DNA of 64,000 nucleotides from Doryteuthis pealeii. Taxonomy: Eukaryota > Mollusca > Cephalopoda > Myopsida > Loliginidae. The notes under the pieces were generated by a model. That model ran no database searches. It saw only the letters and a list, made by a program, of their open reading frames with translations, and was not told the origin of the DNA. Where the stretch lies: positions 42,414,605-42,478,604 of the forward strand of contig CM042156.1 in the NCBI GenBank assembly GCA_023376005.1. The letters run 5' to 3'. Each line of letters begins with the position of its first letter. Position 1 is the first letter of the stretch. Of the stretch, positions 1-10,556 are shown piece by piece. The position numbers and the translations under genes are program-made.

Positions 1-77
1 TTTATTACATGTTGTTATGTTACTGATGACTGACAAGTATAGATGATGCTAATTAATTAAACAAATATTTTGATTTC

Positions 78-126
78 GGGATGGTCCAAACCCCATTTGG
101 GACAGTCCAAACCCCATTTGGGATGG
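78..126. repeat. 21-bp direct repeat, two and a third units
   Basis: Two adjacent 21-bp units that both contain GTCCAAACCCCATTT are followed by the start of a third (GGGATGG). A related phrase, CGGGACGGTC, follows at about 140. No function is evident. Confidence 0.7.
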
Positions 127-357
127 TTGATATTTTTGTTCGGGACGGTCATGAAAAAGTTAGTGTTGGGGACTGTTGCAATGACTAACCTAATTCTCCT
201 TATATTACTTTAGGTTTTATATTCTGTAAGTAATTTTTCTTCTTGAATTGAAAAATTAATTAAAATTTTCTTAATTTTTACATAGTGTATAAAGGTGTAT
301 AATTTGATCTTCTGTATAAGTAGACCCTTTGTTCATGGTTGCTGATTCATTGATTTG

Positions 358-380
358 TGTGTGTGTGTGTGTGTGTGTGT
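358..380. repeat. (GT)n microsatellite
   Basis: Pure dinucleotide tract of about 11 GT units. The rest of 130-840 is AT-rich DNA in which I recognise nothing. Confidence 0.95.
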
Positions 381-839
381 TTTAAGAAATGGTTGCTTCT
401 AGTTCTTTCTATTATGTTTGAATTTCAACTTTACAAAATTACTACTTATATAGGTCCACTCCTAATTTTTACTTAAAAATTAGGTCTTTAAATTCTACCT
501 GTAGATAAGGTAAATTGCATTGCGAGTCATGGTCTGTATTCTTTTCATTGAACTTATTTTTTATAGATTGTGGATCTGCTAATAAATGTCTTGCTCTTTT
601 GAGTCTATTATACTAGTGGTACCTTTCTTTCTCCCCCGCCATACTGGTTTACTGGTGTGTAGATCACACTCAAATGACAGAGGGTAAATTTGTGCTCAAA
701 AAGCTAAACCAAAATTATTTTGTGAATTTTTATTTGTTTATTCTTATGTGTTAATTGGTACAGTTTATCTTAAAATTTTACAAATATTAAATTTTTATTT
801 TATTTTCAAAATCCTACAAATTACAATCTGGAATTTGTA

Positions 840-1215
840 TTATTGCGATTATTCAGACTATTATTGTCATCTTTATTGTAATATACACAATGTTTCAGCC
901 CATGTGCCCTCTAGCCTTCATCAAGTGTTTCTTGTTGAATTTAGGAACCTTCTTGTCAAACTCTGGAGCCGTCATGGTACTTCGAACCGAACCCTTTATT
1001 CAATCCACGAGGGTAGACTGTTCTCACTCTGTTAACCATAACTGGATACAAGTGTTAAGCTATGTTAATTATTCTATGTTACTGTCGCCCTTGGCCAGGA
1101 TTGAACCTGCAGCACAGAAATAACTGTCACTTAGAACTGTATTAACTCAATGCCTATATCCATTGTGCCATGTAAATGACAAATATTCAGAGAAATACAA
1201 TCTGGAATTTTACAA
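840..1215 (-). mobile_element. Family C retroposon (tRNA-headed SINE), near full length
   Basis: Read on the minus strand: a tRNA-like head (GGCACAATGGATATAGG A box, GCAGGTTCAATCCTGG B box near 1100), then a conserved body with ATGACGGCTCCAGAG, GACAAGAAGGTTCC and GGGCACATGGGCTGAAAC, then a tail with ACAATAAAGATGACAA and TAGTCTGAATAATC. The same order recurs at 10626-10990, and parts recur at 21966-22201, 30715-30825 and 36485-36612. The direct phrase TACAAATT/ACAAATTT lies near both ends, but an exact target duplication is not clear. The block at about 885-925 resembles a hammerhead core (see findings). Confidence 0.8.
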
Positions 1216-2328
1216 ATTTTGTAGTCTTCCCTATCATTATATTTCTCAAATTAAAAAAAAAATCGTCTTTGTTTCACTGCTTTTTGAGTGTTTTTTTCCC
1301 TGATTACAAAAAAAAAGACCTTAAGTGTATTAATATTGATTTCCTTTATTAGTTATCTGGTTTATTCCCCACCCTGACTACTGTTACTCCCTCATAGAGA
1401 TAATTAAAAAAAAACAAACAAAGCTCCAGATTTTTTTTTTTATCGATTGTAACATTTTAAAGAGAATTTTAATCTTATTTATACAATTAAAATGAAAAAT
1501 CTGTGCATCAGTCTCATTACTGTAATTCAAAAGAACATTCTAAAATCTCATTTTCAGCCTTCGTCTAGCTTTTCTCTACAATCTTCTAATTTGATTTGTT
1601 TGTACGTAAATTATTGATGCACTTAAACAAAATTGCTTTTCATTTTATCATTTGTGATCTTACATTGTTGCTATGCAAAACACAAATATCTAACATTTTC
1701 ATGTTTCTATTCTAAATTCTGGTTGTAGCTGTTCAAACAGGTAAGATAATAGAAAAAAAAAAAAAAAAAGAAGCTAAATGTCTGCGAAAAGCTACCTGTG
1801 CTATTTGTGTACCCATCAATAATATAAAGTGATTGTGCCGAAGTCCTGATGAGCTGCTTTAGTATCGGCATTAGCAAGTGATTGTCATTCTGTCTTTTTA
1901 TATATCTATTTATTTATTTTTTTTAATCTTTTTAAAAAAAAATATTTATCTATTTACCTTTTTATCTAAAAAGAAAATATATAAATAAAAAAAAAAACCC
2001 CAAAACAAAAAACCCTAAAAACTGTCTGACCCTTTCGTTTGATCAATAAGTCTACCCACATTAAAAGCTGCTAGGTCAATCGATGATTCTTGATAACCTG
2101 TTATGAGTAGATAAATGCTTAACTATCCTATCTACTAATTACAACTTACTGTGGGTGAGGCAACTTGTGCTTTATAACCTTTCAAAAGTAATAAATTCTC
2201 TTGTTAAATATTGTATACAGGTTATTTTGTATTTGTCATGCTGCCAAAATCTCTCAATCAATGTGCAAAACAAACTTTTTTTCTAACTATACACTTTTTA
2301 TACATATAAAGCTAAGATTAATTCAAAG
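1216..2328. other. AT-rich spacer, no gene seen
   Basis: Only poly(A)/(T) runs (for example 1754-1770 and 1988-1998) and short low-complexity stretches. No conserved repeat family, splice-bounded open frame or RNA gene is recognisable. Confidence 0.6.
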
Positions 2329-2625
2329 TACGAGGGTAAGTCAAAAAGTAATGCTATTTTGATTAGGACAGGTATATTTACCTACACAGGAACATGTATC
2401 ATACATCAAAATGAAGCTGGTCCTCTGTGGATCACATCTCTACTTCTCCTTATAGTCACCATTTCTCTCAATAGAAATGTTTTATCTTCGAATGAGAGCA
2501 TTTATCCCTGCCCCGTAAAATTCTGTTGACTATTCTTTGAGCCACTTCTTCACTACAGATTTCACTTCCTCATCACTGGAATAACGTTTGCCTCTCAGAC
2601 CCTCTTTCATGGGGCCAAAGAGAGG
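2329..2625 (-). pseudogene. Mariner transposase 3' relic with terminal inverted repeat
   Basis: The plus strand begins ACGAGGGTAAGTCAAAAAGT, which is the typical mariner-family end. Read on the minus strand from about 2625, the adjoining DNA encodes LFGPMKEGLRGKRYSSDEE followed by VKKWLKE and then, after in-frame stops, IERNGDYKEK. This matches the C-terminal end of mariner transposases (FGPLKE-type motif, then a final CIEKQGDY-like phrase just before the stop). The DDD catalytic core and the other TIR are missing, and there are stops, so this is a truncated dead copy. The next 140 bp repeat the word GGGCCAAAGAGAGGCAAAC-like at 2617-2632, which suggests local rearrangement. Confidence 0.85.
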
Positions 2626-2802
2626 CAAACATTATTTCAAGATGGGCCTACCCTGAAAATTATAGATCGTTCCCATTTTTGTAAGGTGACAAACTCAGAA
2701 AATCAGCCAGGGATGAAATACTTGTTTTCCCCACTGTACATGTATATTATTACTGTACGCTATTCATTCTCCTGACATTAATACATTATTCTATGTACTA
2801 TA

Positions 2803-2868
2803 CATGAGCCTTTGATGAGTTGCGGTGCACCTGAGCACTGTACACAATAAATTTTATTATCATGATAT
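2803..2868 (+). repeat. Unclassified short block with AATAAA-like signals
   Basis: The sequence runs GATGAGTTGCGGTGCACC, then GAGCACTGTACACAATAAA and TTTTATTATC. The higher GC and the following poly(A) signal suggest the 3' end of a retroposon, but no second copy lies in this window. Confidence 0.3.
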
Positions 2869-2877
2869 ACTTTATGC

Positions 2878-3020
2878 ATAGACACACCAGAGTAGATCGA
2901 CCAGGAAAATCTTTCATTCATCAGCTCTTTGCGCATACTGGATGATGTGCAGAGGATTTTTTCAGTGATAACTGATAGTGGTGAGAGTCATGGGAATCTG
3001 CTGTCAGCACGACTTGATGA
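2878..3020 (+). pseudogene. LINE type 1, C-terminal ORF2 fragment
   Basis: In one frame the DNA reads RHTRVDRPGKSFIHQLFAHTG, then a stop, CAEDFFSDN, two stops, and a piece matching the WRERV-type end. The same segment occurs within the longer copy at 30910-31481 and at 15051-15172. It corresponds to the extreme C-terminus of a non-LTR retrotransposon ORF2 (segment after the reverse transcriptase). Stops and lack of upstream domains make it a dead 5'-truncated copy. Confidence 0.75.
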
Positions 3021-3123
3021 TTATATATAATTTGCCAGTGAATTATAATTTTGTTGAGTTTTCATTTGTGCTGAACAATTTTTTAATAGTGTTAACTATG
3101 AAATGTTTACTAGAATCCACTAA

Positions 3124-3376
3124 GTCAAAGGGGTGGCCTAATGTCTGTGTCAGCTAGACAGAGAGGGAGTCTATCCCTTTTTCACTAACACTAGATCAAG
3201 GAGATTGTTTTTTTTTTTTTTGCATCTGAGGTGGAGCGCCACACCTATCATCAGCTTCTCACTTTACTGCACAGATCCCTATGCTACTCATACGCTGAGT
3301 TGGCGAGGCCCAGTATCGAACCAGGAACCTTGCGATTCCTAGGCAAGTGCTCTACCGACTGAGCTAAACCAGCCCT
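3124..3376 (-). mobile_element. SINE-A copy
   Basis: On the minus strand: TTTAGCTCAGTCGGTAGAG (A box), GGTTCCTGGTTCGATACTG (B box), then the body AACTCAGCGTATGAGTAGC, GGTGTGGCGCTCCACCTCAG, and the end phrase AAAAAGGGATAGACTCCCTC. Diverged, with a T-tract insert near 3209-3220. The head is a tRNA-type Pol III promoter, not a tRNA gene: no closing acceptor stem or anticodon arm is kept. Confidence 0.85.
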
Positions 3377-3460
3377 ATTAGACTCCACTACTCCTTCCTA
3401 AATATAAGCATCAATACCACTGGCCTCTGTTACATTGGGAACCCTATATATAATGTTTCT

Positions 3461-3574
3461 CTCTCTCTCTATTCTCTCTCTCTCTTCTCTCTTCTCTCTC
3501 TCTCTCTCTCTTTCTCTCTTCTCTCTCTCCTATTCTCTATTCTCTCTTCTCTCTCTCTATTCTCTCTTCTCTCT
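3461..3574. repeat. (CT)n-rich microsatellite
   Basis: Compound tract of CTCT, TTCTCT and ATTCTCT units. Confidence 0.95.
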
Positions 3575-3850
3575 TTACTAGAATAACTGAGAATAAATTA
3601 GACTCTTGTTTAATTAATTAAACTTCCATCTTCAGTGTTTTACTTGGTTTAAATATCACTTTGATCTTTACACAGTGTAAATATTTTGACTATTGCTTGA
3701 TAGTTTATGGTCTTTTTAGCATTTTAACTACATGCTAACTAGGGTAGGGGAAAATTATCTTAGAATAATTAAACAAGATTACCCCTTGAGATAAATTTTC
3801 ATCCATTTTGTTGTTGATACATTTTTTACTAAAAAGATATAGTTAATGTA

Positions 3851-4438
3851 CAGGGTGGTCCAAAAGTTTTGCCACCCTTACATATTTAAAAAAAAGTTAA
3901 ATTATATACAACCCAAAATTATCAAATTTAATTTTTAAAGATTTTTTTAAATAAAGAATTTTTTTTTTTCTAAAGGTAAAATAGCATATCTATTAATAAT
4001 GGAGATTCATTTCCGGGTTTTTGTCTGTAACAAAAATTACGCCACTACTTACGTCACATTACCCAAAATCATCATAACAGAATAAATACACTCAAAATTT
4101 GAACATGCAACATTAGACAGTCCTCATTGTTTTTTAAAACAAGTTTTAATAAATACATGACTGATATTATATGTCTATATATAGTTTGTTTTATTTTAAT
4201 ACATATTTAAAGTTTACATTTCAAATTGTTTTATTTTTTAATCCTTTAATGAATTTGATGATTTTACTTACTTAGGGTACAAACTCGCTGACAATGAATT
4301 TTTTACTCCCACCGCTCAGGCAATATGTTTCAAAAATCTATTTTTACATCGCCCGGAGGGTTTTTTTTATTTTGTACTAGTTAAAATAATGAAAGTTAAA
4401 ACAATATGTTGGGGTGACAAGACTTTCAGACCATTCTG
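3851..4438 (+). mobile_element. Mariner-type MITE, interrupted by a Helitron
   Basis: Ends are CAGGGTGGTCCAAAAGTTTT and, inverted, CAGAATGGTCTGAAAGTCTT. Both are flanked by TA (3849-3850, 4439-4440), as expected of Tc1/mariner-type insertion. The 392-bp Helitron at 3989-4380 lies inside, so the MITE alone is about 196 bp and is the older insertion. Sister copies are at 16416-16599 and 41835-41967. Non-autonomous: no open frame. Confidence 0.85.
3989..4380 (+). mobile_element. Non-autonomous Helitron, family I (392 bp)
   Basis: Starts TCTATTAATAATGGAGATTC just after A and ends with a short hairpin (CCC GGA GGG at 4353-4361), a T-rich spacer and CTAG just before T. This is the A|TC...CTAG|T signature of Helitrons. 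A second copy at 58132-58525 is nearly the same from end to end, both have no coding capacity, and neither has terminal inverted repeats. Confidence 0.85.
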
Positions 4439-4440
4439 TA

Positions 4441-4643
4441 CTTAAAACCTTATTTGTATGATTAGCTTCCTGGATGTTTACGTAGTTCAGATGATCTAGA
4501 CAAAAAATACTTTATCAAAGGATGTCATTTCTTTATTCATTTCTATTTAAAAGCATTAAAAAAAAACAAACCTTATTTTAAACTTTCATTTTCCTGGAAT
4601 TGATAAAAAGAACCAGCAGGATCCGTAGAATTTCCATGAAATG

Positions 4644-4674
<31 letters not shown>

Positions 4675-4900
4675 AGAGGAGCTATTCTAACCCAGAAACG
4701 ATAATTTGCAATTTCCTTACATATAAGTCCTACTATTCTCTTTGCAATAAATAATACAAAAATAAATTTTTTAGTAAACATAAATTGGTCTTTCAGTTTA
4801 AAATAACAAAGTTTGACGTGCTGTAAAAACCAACTATTAAGTTGGTCAGCATGTTAGACTAAATGTTTGCCACATGTGATATAAGATAATCAGCAATATA
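4441..4900. other. AT-rich spacer with a poly(A) tract
   Basis: Contains an A run of about 29 at 4642-4670. Open reading through it gives only a phenylalanine run. Nothing else recognised. Confidence 0.6.
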
Positions 4901-5206
4901 TACTTAAAGCGCGTGGTTTAATGGTTAAAGTCATGGGAAATGGACTCGTCGCCCCGAGTTCAAATCCTGGACGTGGTAATTGCATTTCACTTAGCGCTAA
5001 TACCCTTGGGAAAGGTATGAATTACTCTCCCTTCAGCTATGGATAAATAGCAGGGGTAGACTGGGCTCTTTAACCATGGCTAGGTAACCAGTCTAGGAGA
5101 AGGAAAACTCTGAATTCAAACCTGTTGAACTCCGCTTAAGAAATTGACCTTGTGTCGTATCCTGCTCGTGCGGAGGAGTTGGTAAATATATATATACTTA
5201 AAGCGC
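4901..5206 (+). mobile_element. SINE-B full-length copy with perfect target duplication
   Basis: The element (4913-5194) has a tRNA-like head: GTGGTTTAATGGTTAAAG (A box), CCGAGTTCAAATCCTGG (B box). The body follows (AATACCCTTGGGAAAGGTAT, CTATGGATAAATAG, GACTGGGCTCTTTAACC, TCCTGCTCGTGCGGAGG) and the end GGTAAATATATATA. It is flanked by an exact 12-bp direct repeat TACTTAAAGCGC (4901-4912 and 5195-5206). The terminal TA repeat, not poly(A), is the 3' tail of this family and explains why several copies border (TA)n tracts. Confidence 0.92.
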
Positions 5207-5630
5207 ATTTAAAGTGAAACTGTTAAAATAAAGCTCTTTTGAGCCAGTCTCCATCTAAGTATGATAAATCTTACACTATATTTGTAATCTGTCTGTCTGG
5301 GGATGCAATTGAAAACTTTGGTATGAGAAAAATAAATAAATAGCCTAAGAGGAATAACACTGATAAATTTGCAAATTTAATAAATTTTCATATTGAACAT
5401 TCTGTTCATTAAGACCACTTGTATTAATGAGAACAGTTGATATTACATCTCACCCCTTTCAAGAAGTATTGTTATTTGTAAATGGGAGTTAACATACACA
5501 AATTTCTGTAACATTTTCATTATAAGAAACATTGAGCGATAGGTATTGCTATCCCATGATGAGCAATATGAGATTTAAGTGTATACTTAAATTCAACCAG
5601 ATACTATGTAATCCAGGCGAGGCCGTGTAC
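5207..5630. other. Spacer, nothing recognised
   Basis: AT-rich unique-looking sequence without repeats shared elsewhere in the window. Confidence 0.6.
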
Positions 5631-6272
5631 ATACAAGTAGTGAAAATGGAAAAGGAATTGAATCTGACATATGAGGAAAAATGAGTAAAGAAATGTAGAT
5701 GGATAAAATGAATTTAATCGATATCACATTAATCGATATCGCTTACACATGTGTTTCGGTCAGTTTATGTGTGTGAAAATATTTCGCACACACAGAAGAT
5801 TCGACCTTCATCAAAGTGAACATTTATTTTGAATGAAAAAATTTGTTGGGAAAAAAAAAACAGATTTTTGGAAATATTCGAAAATTGAATTTAAAAAAAT
5901 TTGGAACTCTGAAATAGAATGTTGAGATAGACCATTATGATTTGGATATTTGGTTTTTTTCTACCAAACCCCTAGAAAAGCCAAATATCCAAATCATAAC
6001 GATCTATCTCAACATTCTATTTCAGCATTCCAAATTTTAAAAAATTCGATTTTTGAATATTTCCAAAAATCTCTGTTTTTGTTTTTTTTTTTTCCCAATG
6101 AATTTTTACATTCAAAATAAATGTTCACTCTGATGAAAGTCGAATCTTCTATGTGTGCGAAATATTTTCACACACATAAACTGACCGAAACACATGTGTA
6201 AGTGATATCGATTAAATTCATTTTATCCCTCTACATTTCTTTTCTTTACTCATTTTTCCTCATACAAGTAGT
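5631..6272. mobile_element. Foldback element: 0.6-kb inverted repeat inside an 11-bp direct repeat
   Basis: Left arm about 5671-5957 and right arm about 5980-6264 are inverted copies (for example ATGAGTAAAGAAATGTAGA/CTACATTTCTTTTCTTTAC, GGTCAGTTTATGTGTGTGAA/TTCACACACATAAACTGACC, GATTTGGATATTTGG/CCAAATATCCAAATC). The loop is about 20 nt. ATACAAGTAGT stands on both sides (5631-5641, 6262-6272), suggesting a target-site duplication. No open frame. A transcript would form a nearly 290-bp hairpin. Confidence 0.85.
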
Positions 6273-6620
6273 ATATGTATAAAGGATTAATGATTTCTTA
6301 GAATAGCATTAAAAGTTACCCTTACAGGTTGTCAGTGCAATAATCTCTCTTGTAAAGTTAAAAATAAAATTCTGCATCACAACAGATATTAATTCTATTA
6401 GTTGCATTCTAATGATGGCTTTTCAGTTGAATTATCTATTCTGTAGTCTCCTAGTATTATAAAAGTTAATGGCAGTAACTTAACACCATTGAGTGCTAAT
6501 ACTTATCACAATATTTGATTTTATTAATGTACTTGAAATGTAATTCTTTCCTGTCTCATAAGCTTTCATCATATTGTTTTTGGCTAATACTATTTAGGTA
6601 GTTTTAGCCAATATTATCAT
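6273..6620. other. Spacer, nothing recognised
   Basis: AT-rich, no repeat family or coding signal seen. Confidence 0.6.
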
Positions 6621-6930
6621 ATTAGCTCAGTAGAGTGTCCAATTAGGAACCTAAAGGTCCTGGGTTCAATACCGGCCCTCACCAACTCAGCGTATGAGTA
6701 GCACAGGGATCTGTGCTATAAAGCTGATGGTTGGTGTGGTGCTCCACCTCAGATGACAAAACAATCTCCTTGGTCTAGCGCTATTGAAAAGGGGATAGAC
6801 TCCTTGCTGTCTGGCTGATACCAACATACTTTATTAATCCTAGAGTAGAGATTCACAAAGTCTCAGATCATATCCCTTCACTTTCAATCCCAAGTTTTAC
6901 TTTAGGTCACCCCGACAACTATATTTACTT
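6621..6930 (+). mobile_element. SINE-A copy with extended 3' part
   Basis: The head ATTAGCTCAGTAGAGTG and B box CTGGGTTCAATACCGG are followed by the standard body to about 6830. Then come 60 bp (AGAGTAGAGATTCACAAAG to CACTTTCAATCCCAAG) before the usual SINE-A terminus GGTCACCCCGACAACTATAT. The same 60 bp adjoin the SINE-A at 42129-42412, so this is a subfamily, not a random insert. Confidence 0.8.
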
Positions 6931-7326
6931 ATCAAAATATATTAAATGTAAAAGTTCTTTTGATAATAATTGGTAAGGTTTTTTTTTATCTCCTTTTAAT
7001 TCTTCTTGGGTTACTTTAAATAAACTCCTGTTTCTCTGCAGTCATTGTATTTGCAATGTTTTGTTTTTGCTTATGTGCTTACTTGTTATATTCTAGATGC
7101 CCATTCATGGGGCTTTTAGAATAATTGGATTTCTGTTAAAGGAATTTCAATAATCATAAAATATATGAAGACAAGAGGAATAACAAGAATGTACAGTATA
7201 CACAGTGAAACACTTCTTGATTGAATACAATGATCTGGCTTTCACCAGTGTAAAGTTTTACAACACACAGTATGAGTGAACTGTTTAAGAATGTTAACAT
7301 AAATGGTATTTTAACTTTCCAAAAAG

Positions 7327-7327
<1 letters not shown>

Positions 7328-7382
<55 letters not shown>
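7328..7382. repeat. (TA)n microsatellite
   Basis: About 27 TA units. Flanks 6931-7327 and 7383-7646 are AT-rich with no recognised feature except the repeated phrase TCTCAACCATTT at about 7498 and 7561. Confidence 0.95.
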
Positions 7383-7384
<2 letters not shown>

Positions 7385-7646
7385 TGTGAACATGATCCAC
7401 GTCACATAAACGTTAAACAAGCCAGTTTAAAAAAAACAATTTTTAGCTTTATATTATCCCGTGTGAAAACGCTAAAAAACTACTTGTTTTTAAAATCTCA
7501 ACCATTTTTTAAAAAAATCTCAACAAAAAAATCTCAACATTTGACTACTGTTTTTTAAGATCTCAACCATTTGACTCATCTGATGATTGCATAACCATGA
7601 AACTTTAAGTTATGAGTCCAAATCCATAATATTACAATTGATTTTA

Positions 7647-7656
7647 TATATATATA

Positions 7657-7700
<44 letters not shown>
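7647..7700. repeat. (TA)n microsatellite
   Basis: About 26 TA units with one interruption near 7662. Confidence 0.95.
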
Positions 7701-7702
<2 letters not shown>

Positions 7703-7839
7703 CCCAAATTGATATTCATACTTTGTATGTAGAAATACCTCACACACCTAATTTTATTTATTCTATCTATTCCATCTTTCATATAGGAAATATGCAAAAA
7801 AAATTAATATTTTTTTATATCTTTTATTAAATTTATATT

Positions 7840-8038
7840 TATCCAGATCTTTGTATGAAATTTTGATCAATTGGAAATATATATTAGAGCATATCCTATT
7901 CTTGTGTCCATTGTTTGAGAGAAAAGATATAATTTTCAAATCCAAAGGAGACCTGAACATTCATGTTGATTTTTTTTTTGCTTTATATGACCTTAAAGAA
8001 AACTATTTGTTAAATCGTTATTTAAAAATATATATTTA
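7840..8038 (+). pseudogene. Possible LINE C-terminal zinc-knuckle remnant
   Basis: An open frame contains WKYILEHILFLCPLFERK. The pattern of a histidine followed by HILxxCPLF is common near the C-terminus of LINE ORF2 proteins (the H and C of a CCHC-like knuckle). The frame runs on as FKSKGDLNIHVDFFFALYDL and stops at 8037. No reverse transcriptase motif lies upstream, and base composition equals the background, so it is weak; it could be a chance open frame. Confidence 0.3.
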
Positions 8039-8103
8039 GAATATAGAATTGCATAATAGGATGGTGGTTGTAATTAAACTGAACTAAGGCAGTTTGGTAC
8101 AGT

Positions 8104-8106
<3 letters not shown>

Positions 8107-8153
<47 letters not shown>
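8107..8153. repeat. (TA)n microsatellite
   Basis: About 23 TA units. Confidence 0.95.
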
Positions 8154-8157
<4 letters not shown>

Positions 8158-8862
8158 ATCAAAATAATTAGCCATTCCTAGTTTATTGTTTGTATTTGTA
8201 AGATTGACAAACAGAAATAAAATTCTTTTATTGTTTAAACTTGTAAAACATTGTTTGATATTTTTCATGTTTACATATTGCTGTCTATTTTAGAAAGTTG
8301 GTGCTTTGTAAATCATTTTTTTTTAATCGTGCATTTGTGTCCTATTAAAAGCTAGTGTTACTGCTTCTTAAATAGAACCTTAATCCTTGCTTTATACTAT
8401 TTTGTTGGTGCTGGGTTTGTCAGAATAAAGTGACACATTGTATTTCTTAAGAATTTAAAATTGATTTTTGTGAATATGTATTTTCTTTTTTTAACAGCAA
8501 GAGAACTACTCTTATTACATAAGTGATAAGATATCTGGTTTTGTGCCTTTCTAGCTAAGTGTAGTAATCGAAAACTTCCCTTTTTTTTTTTTTTTTTTTT
8601 TTTTCTTTTTTTTTTTCTCTCTCTATGACCTGAAAAATTGTTGGCAATCATTAGTACATAGTAATTTCATTAATTACACAAAGACTGCTCACTTACACCC
8701 TTTAACTCTCCCATCTCTCTTAGTATGTTTATTTCATTTTAATAATAAAGGATTGATGATATATACATATCTTAATGACATATACATATATTCAGAAATG
8801 ATCCAATCAATATTATAAGTAAGCAATCTAAGGCAACAATGCCTTAGTCACTCACTACTCTA
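8154..8862. other. AT-rich spacer with a long T tract
   Basis: T run with one C at 8581-8616. No repeat family, exon or RNA gene recognised. Confidence 0.6.
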
Positions 8863-9297
8863 TGGGGGAGTCTCCGCAGTGTAGTGGCTAATGTGCTGGA
8901 CTGTGACATTGTAGTAAGGGATAGTTCATTTTGGCATAAATTTCCGCTATCTAAACTTTGAGACAACCTCACCCCATTAGGAAAGAGACTCATGAAAGTA
9001 TTTCTTGGAATTGGAAAAAAAAAAAAAAAAAGGTCGCTGAGCAGTCCATGACATGCAACACTCCATTTTGGCCCTTACTTGGGCTAGATGGGCGGTCGGA
9101 GAGGCCCCCTCCAATTCATTGAACTCAAGTCATACTATTATATTCACTTTTGGTCTAATATCCTTGGTAAAGGTATGATCCTCCTCATCTCATCCGCTAT
9201 GTGTTAAATAATAACACTACTGTTCTACAAGGATATGTTTGGTATTAAATAACCCATGAAGGTTGATATGCCATTAAACAAAGAAAGAAACCAAAGG
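8863..9297 (+). mobile_element. SINE-E copy split by a 180-bp insertion
   Basis: The head (GGAGTCTCCGCAGTGTAGTG, GTGCTGGACTGTGACATTG) is separated from its B box and body (GAACTCAAGTCATACTATT at 9121 on, TTAAATAACCCATGAAGG, GATATGCCATTAAACAAAG) by foreign DNA at about 8941-9120. The insert is bounded by TTCATT on both sides, holds an A tract (9015-9032) followed by a GC-rich end (GGTCGCTGAGCAGTCCATG, GGCGGTCGGAGAGGCCC), and has no other copy here. It looks like a small retroposon of unknown class. Confidence 0.75.
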
Positions 9298-9610
9298 AAC
9301 TTTAGTACTCTTTGGGACTTCACACACTTATTAAATTATCCCTTTTCACTTTTTAAAACAAGCAAAATCCTCCTTCAGGATTGTCATCAGCTGCCTTACG
9401 GTTCCCTTTAATCTTTACCATGGTCTGAAACTTTTCATCAGCAATTTCTTTTTTTTTTTTTCTTTTAAAGATTCATTTACTTGTAACAAAGAATTTGTTA
9501 GCTTTTCAAATTGTATAGCATTTCCTTTTTCACATTTTAGATGTGAATTGCAACATCCTGAATGAAACCAGATTTTGTCTGAAACTTAATCTCCAAAACT
9601 TAATCTCCAA

Positions 9611-9832
9611 ATTGTTATGGGGTTTGGGAGTCCCTGTGGCATTGTAACTAACATGCTAGACTTTGACATAGTAATAAAAAGAAGTTCGAACTCCAGTCAC
9701 ACTATTAAGTTCACTTTTGGACTAATATACATTGAGAAAGGTATAAAAAAAAACCCTAGCTATGGGCTAAATAGTCCCACAACTGTTATTCTACAAGGTT
9801 TAGTTTGGCTTTGAATAACCCATGAAGGTTCT
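9611..9832 (+). mobile_element. SINE-E copy
   Basis: Head GGGAGTCCCTGTGGCATTG with B box GTTCGAACTCCAGTCAC, body TTTTGGACTAATATAC, GCTATGGGCTAAATAGTCC, and tail GAATAACCCATGAAGG. Ends 3' truncated relative to the family. Confidence 0.85.
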
Positions 9833-10204
9833 TTCATCACCTGAACAGGAAGAATTTTGATGGCTTTTGAGTGGTGTTTGGGACAAGGGCCAGTAAGACA
9901 CTTCACAATGTTACACACTTACAATACTGAAAATTAGTTCATATTTAAAATGGTCTAGCATTTCTTTTCAGAAATCACATGGTTTTGACCTGATCTTAGA
10001 AATAACTTCAATTTGTAAGGAATCATTTTCAACCATTTCTGCAAAACCTCAAGTCTAGTGTGGATCTTGTAATTCCTGATCTTGTTCTCTTTGTGGATTT
10101 CTGTGGACTTTGTAGGTAACTAGTTAAGAAACCGAACCAAATTGTTATAAACATATTTTGATCAAAAATACCAAATTTAAAGATTTATAATTGTTTTTCT
10201 TATT
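9833..10204. other. Spacer, nothing recognised
   Basis: Unique-looking DNA without shared repeats. Confidence 0.55.
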
Positions 10205-10554
10205 ACCATATTTGACGGCATATAAGACGCACGGGCATAGACGCACCCCCATTTCAGCAGGTCAGATTCAGGAAAAAAAGTTTTTAGTGTATTTAAGCAT
10301 ATATTGTTGAAAACAGTCTACCATATGCTCCTGTTAACCTTGATTATAACAATACCAGCAATAAAATAAGGATGCATGGAGTTTAGGGTAGGTAAAAGTA
10401 CTGAGCGTAAGCTGGGTTAGTGAGCATCATAGAGAAGATTAGCCTAGACCTACGGGAGGTCTCAAACTTCACCTACTATGTATAAGATGCAGGACAATTT
10501 TTTTGGCCAAAATTTTGGAAAAAAAAGTGCGTCCTATATGCCATCAAATACGGT
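10205..10554. mobile_element. 350-bp MITE with 28-bp terminal inverted repeats
   Basis: The left end ACCATATTTGACGGCATATA and the right end read inverted (ACCGTATTTGATGGCATATA) match at most positions, and both continue into AGACGCAC or GGACGCAC. No open frame inside. An exact target duplication is not obvious (TATT versus ATTT-like flanks), so the superfamily is left open. Confidence 0.8.
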
Positions 10555-10556
10555 AT

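Noticed and set aside
2803..2840. Hammerhead-like TTGATGAG...TGAG block
   Set aside because: The GATGAG word is there, but no GAAA element or stem I/III partners can be placed.
7577..7590. CTGATGA word as a third ribozyme
   Set aside because: No stem II or GAA follows within range.
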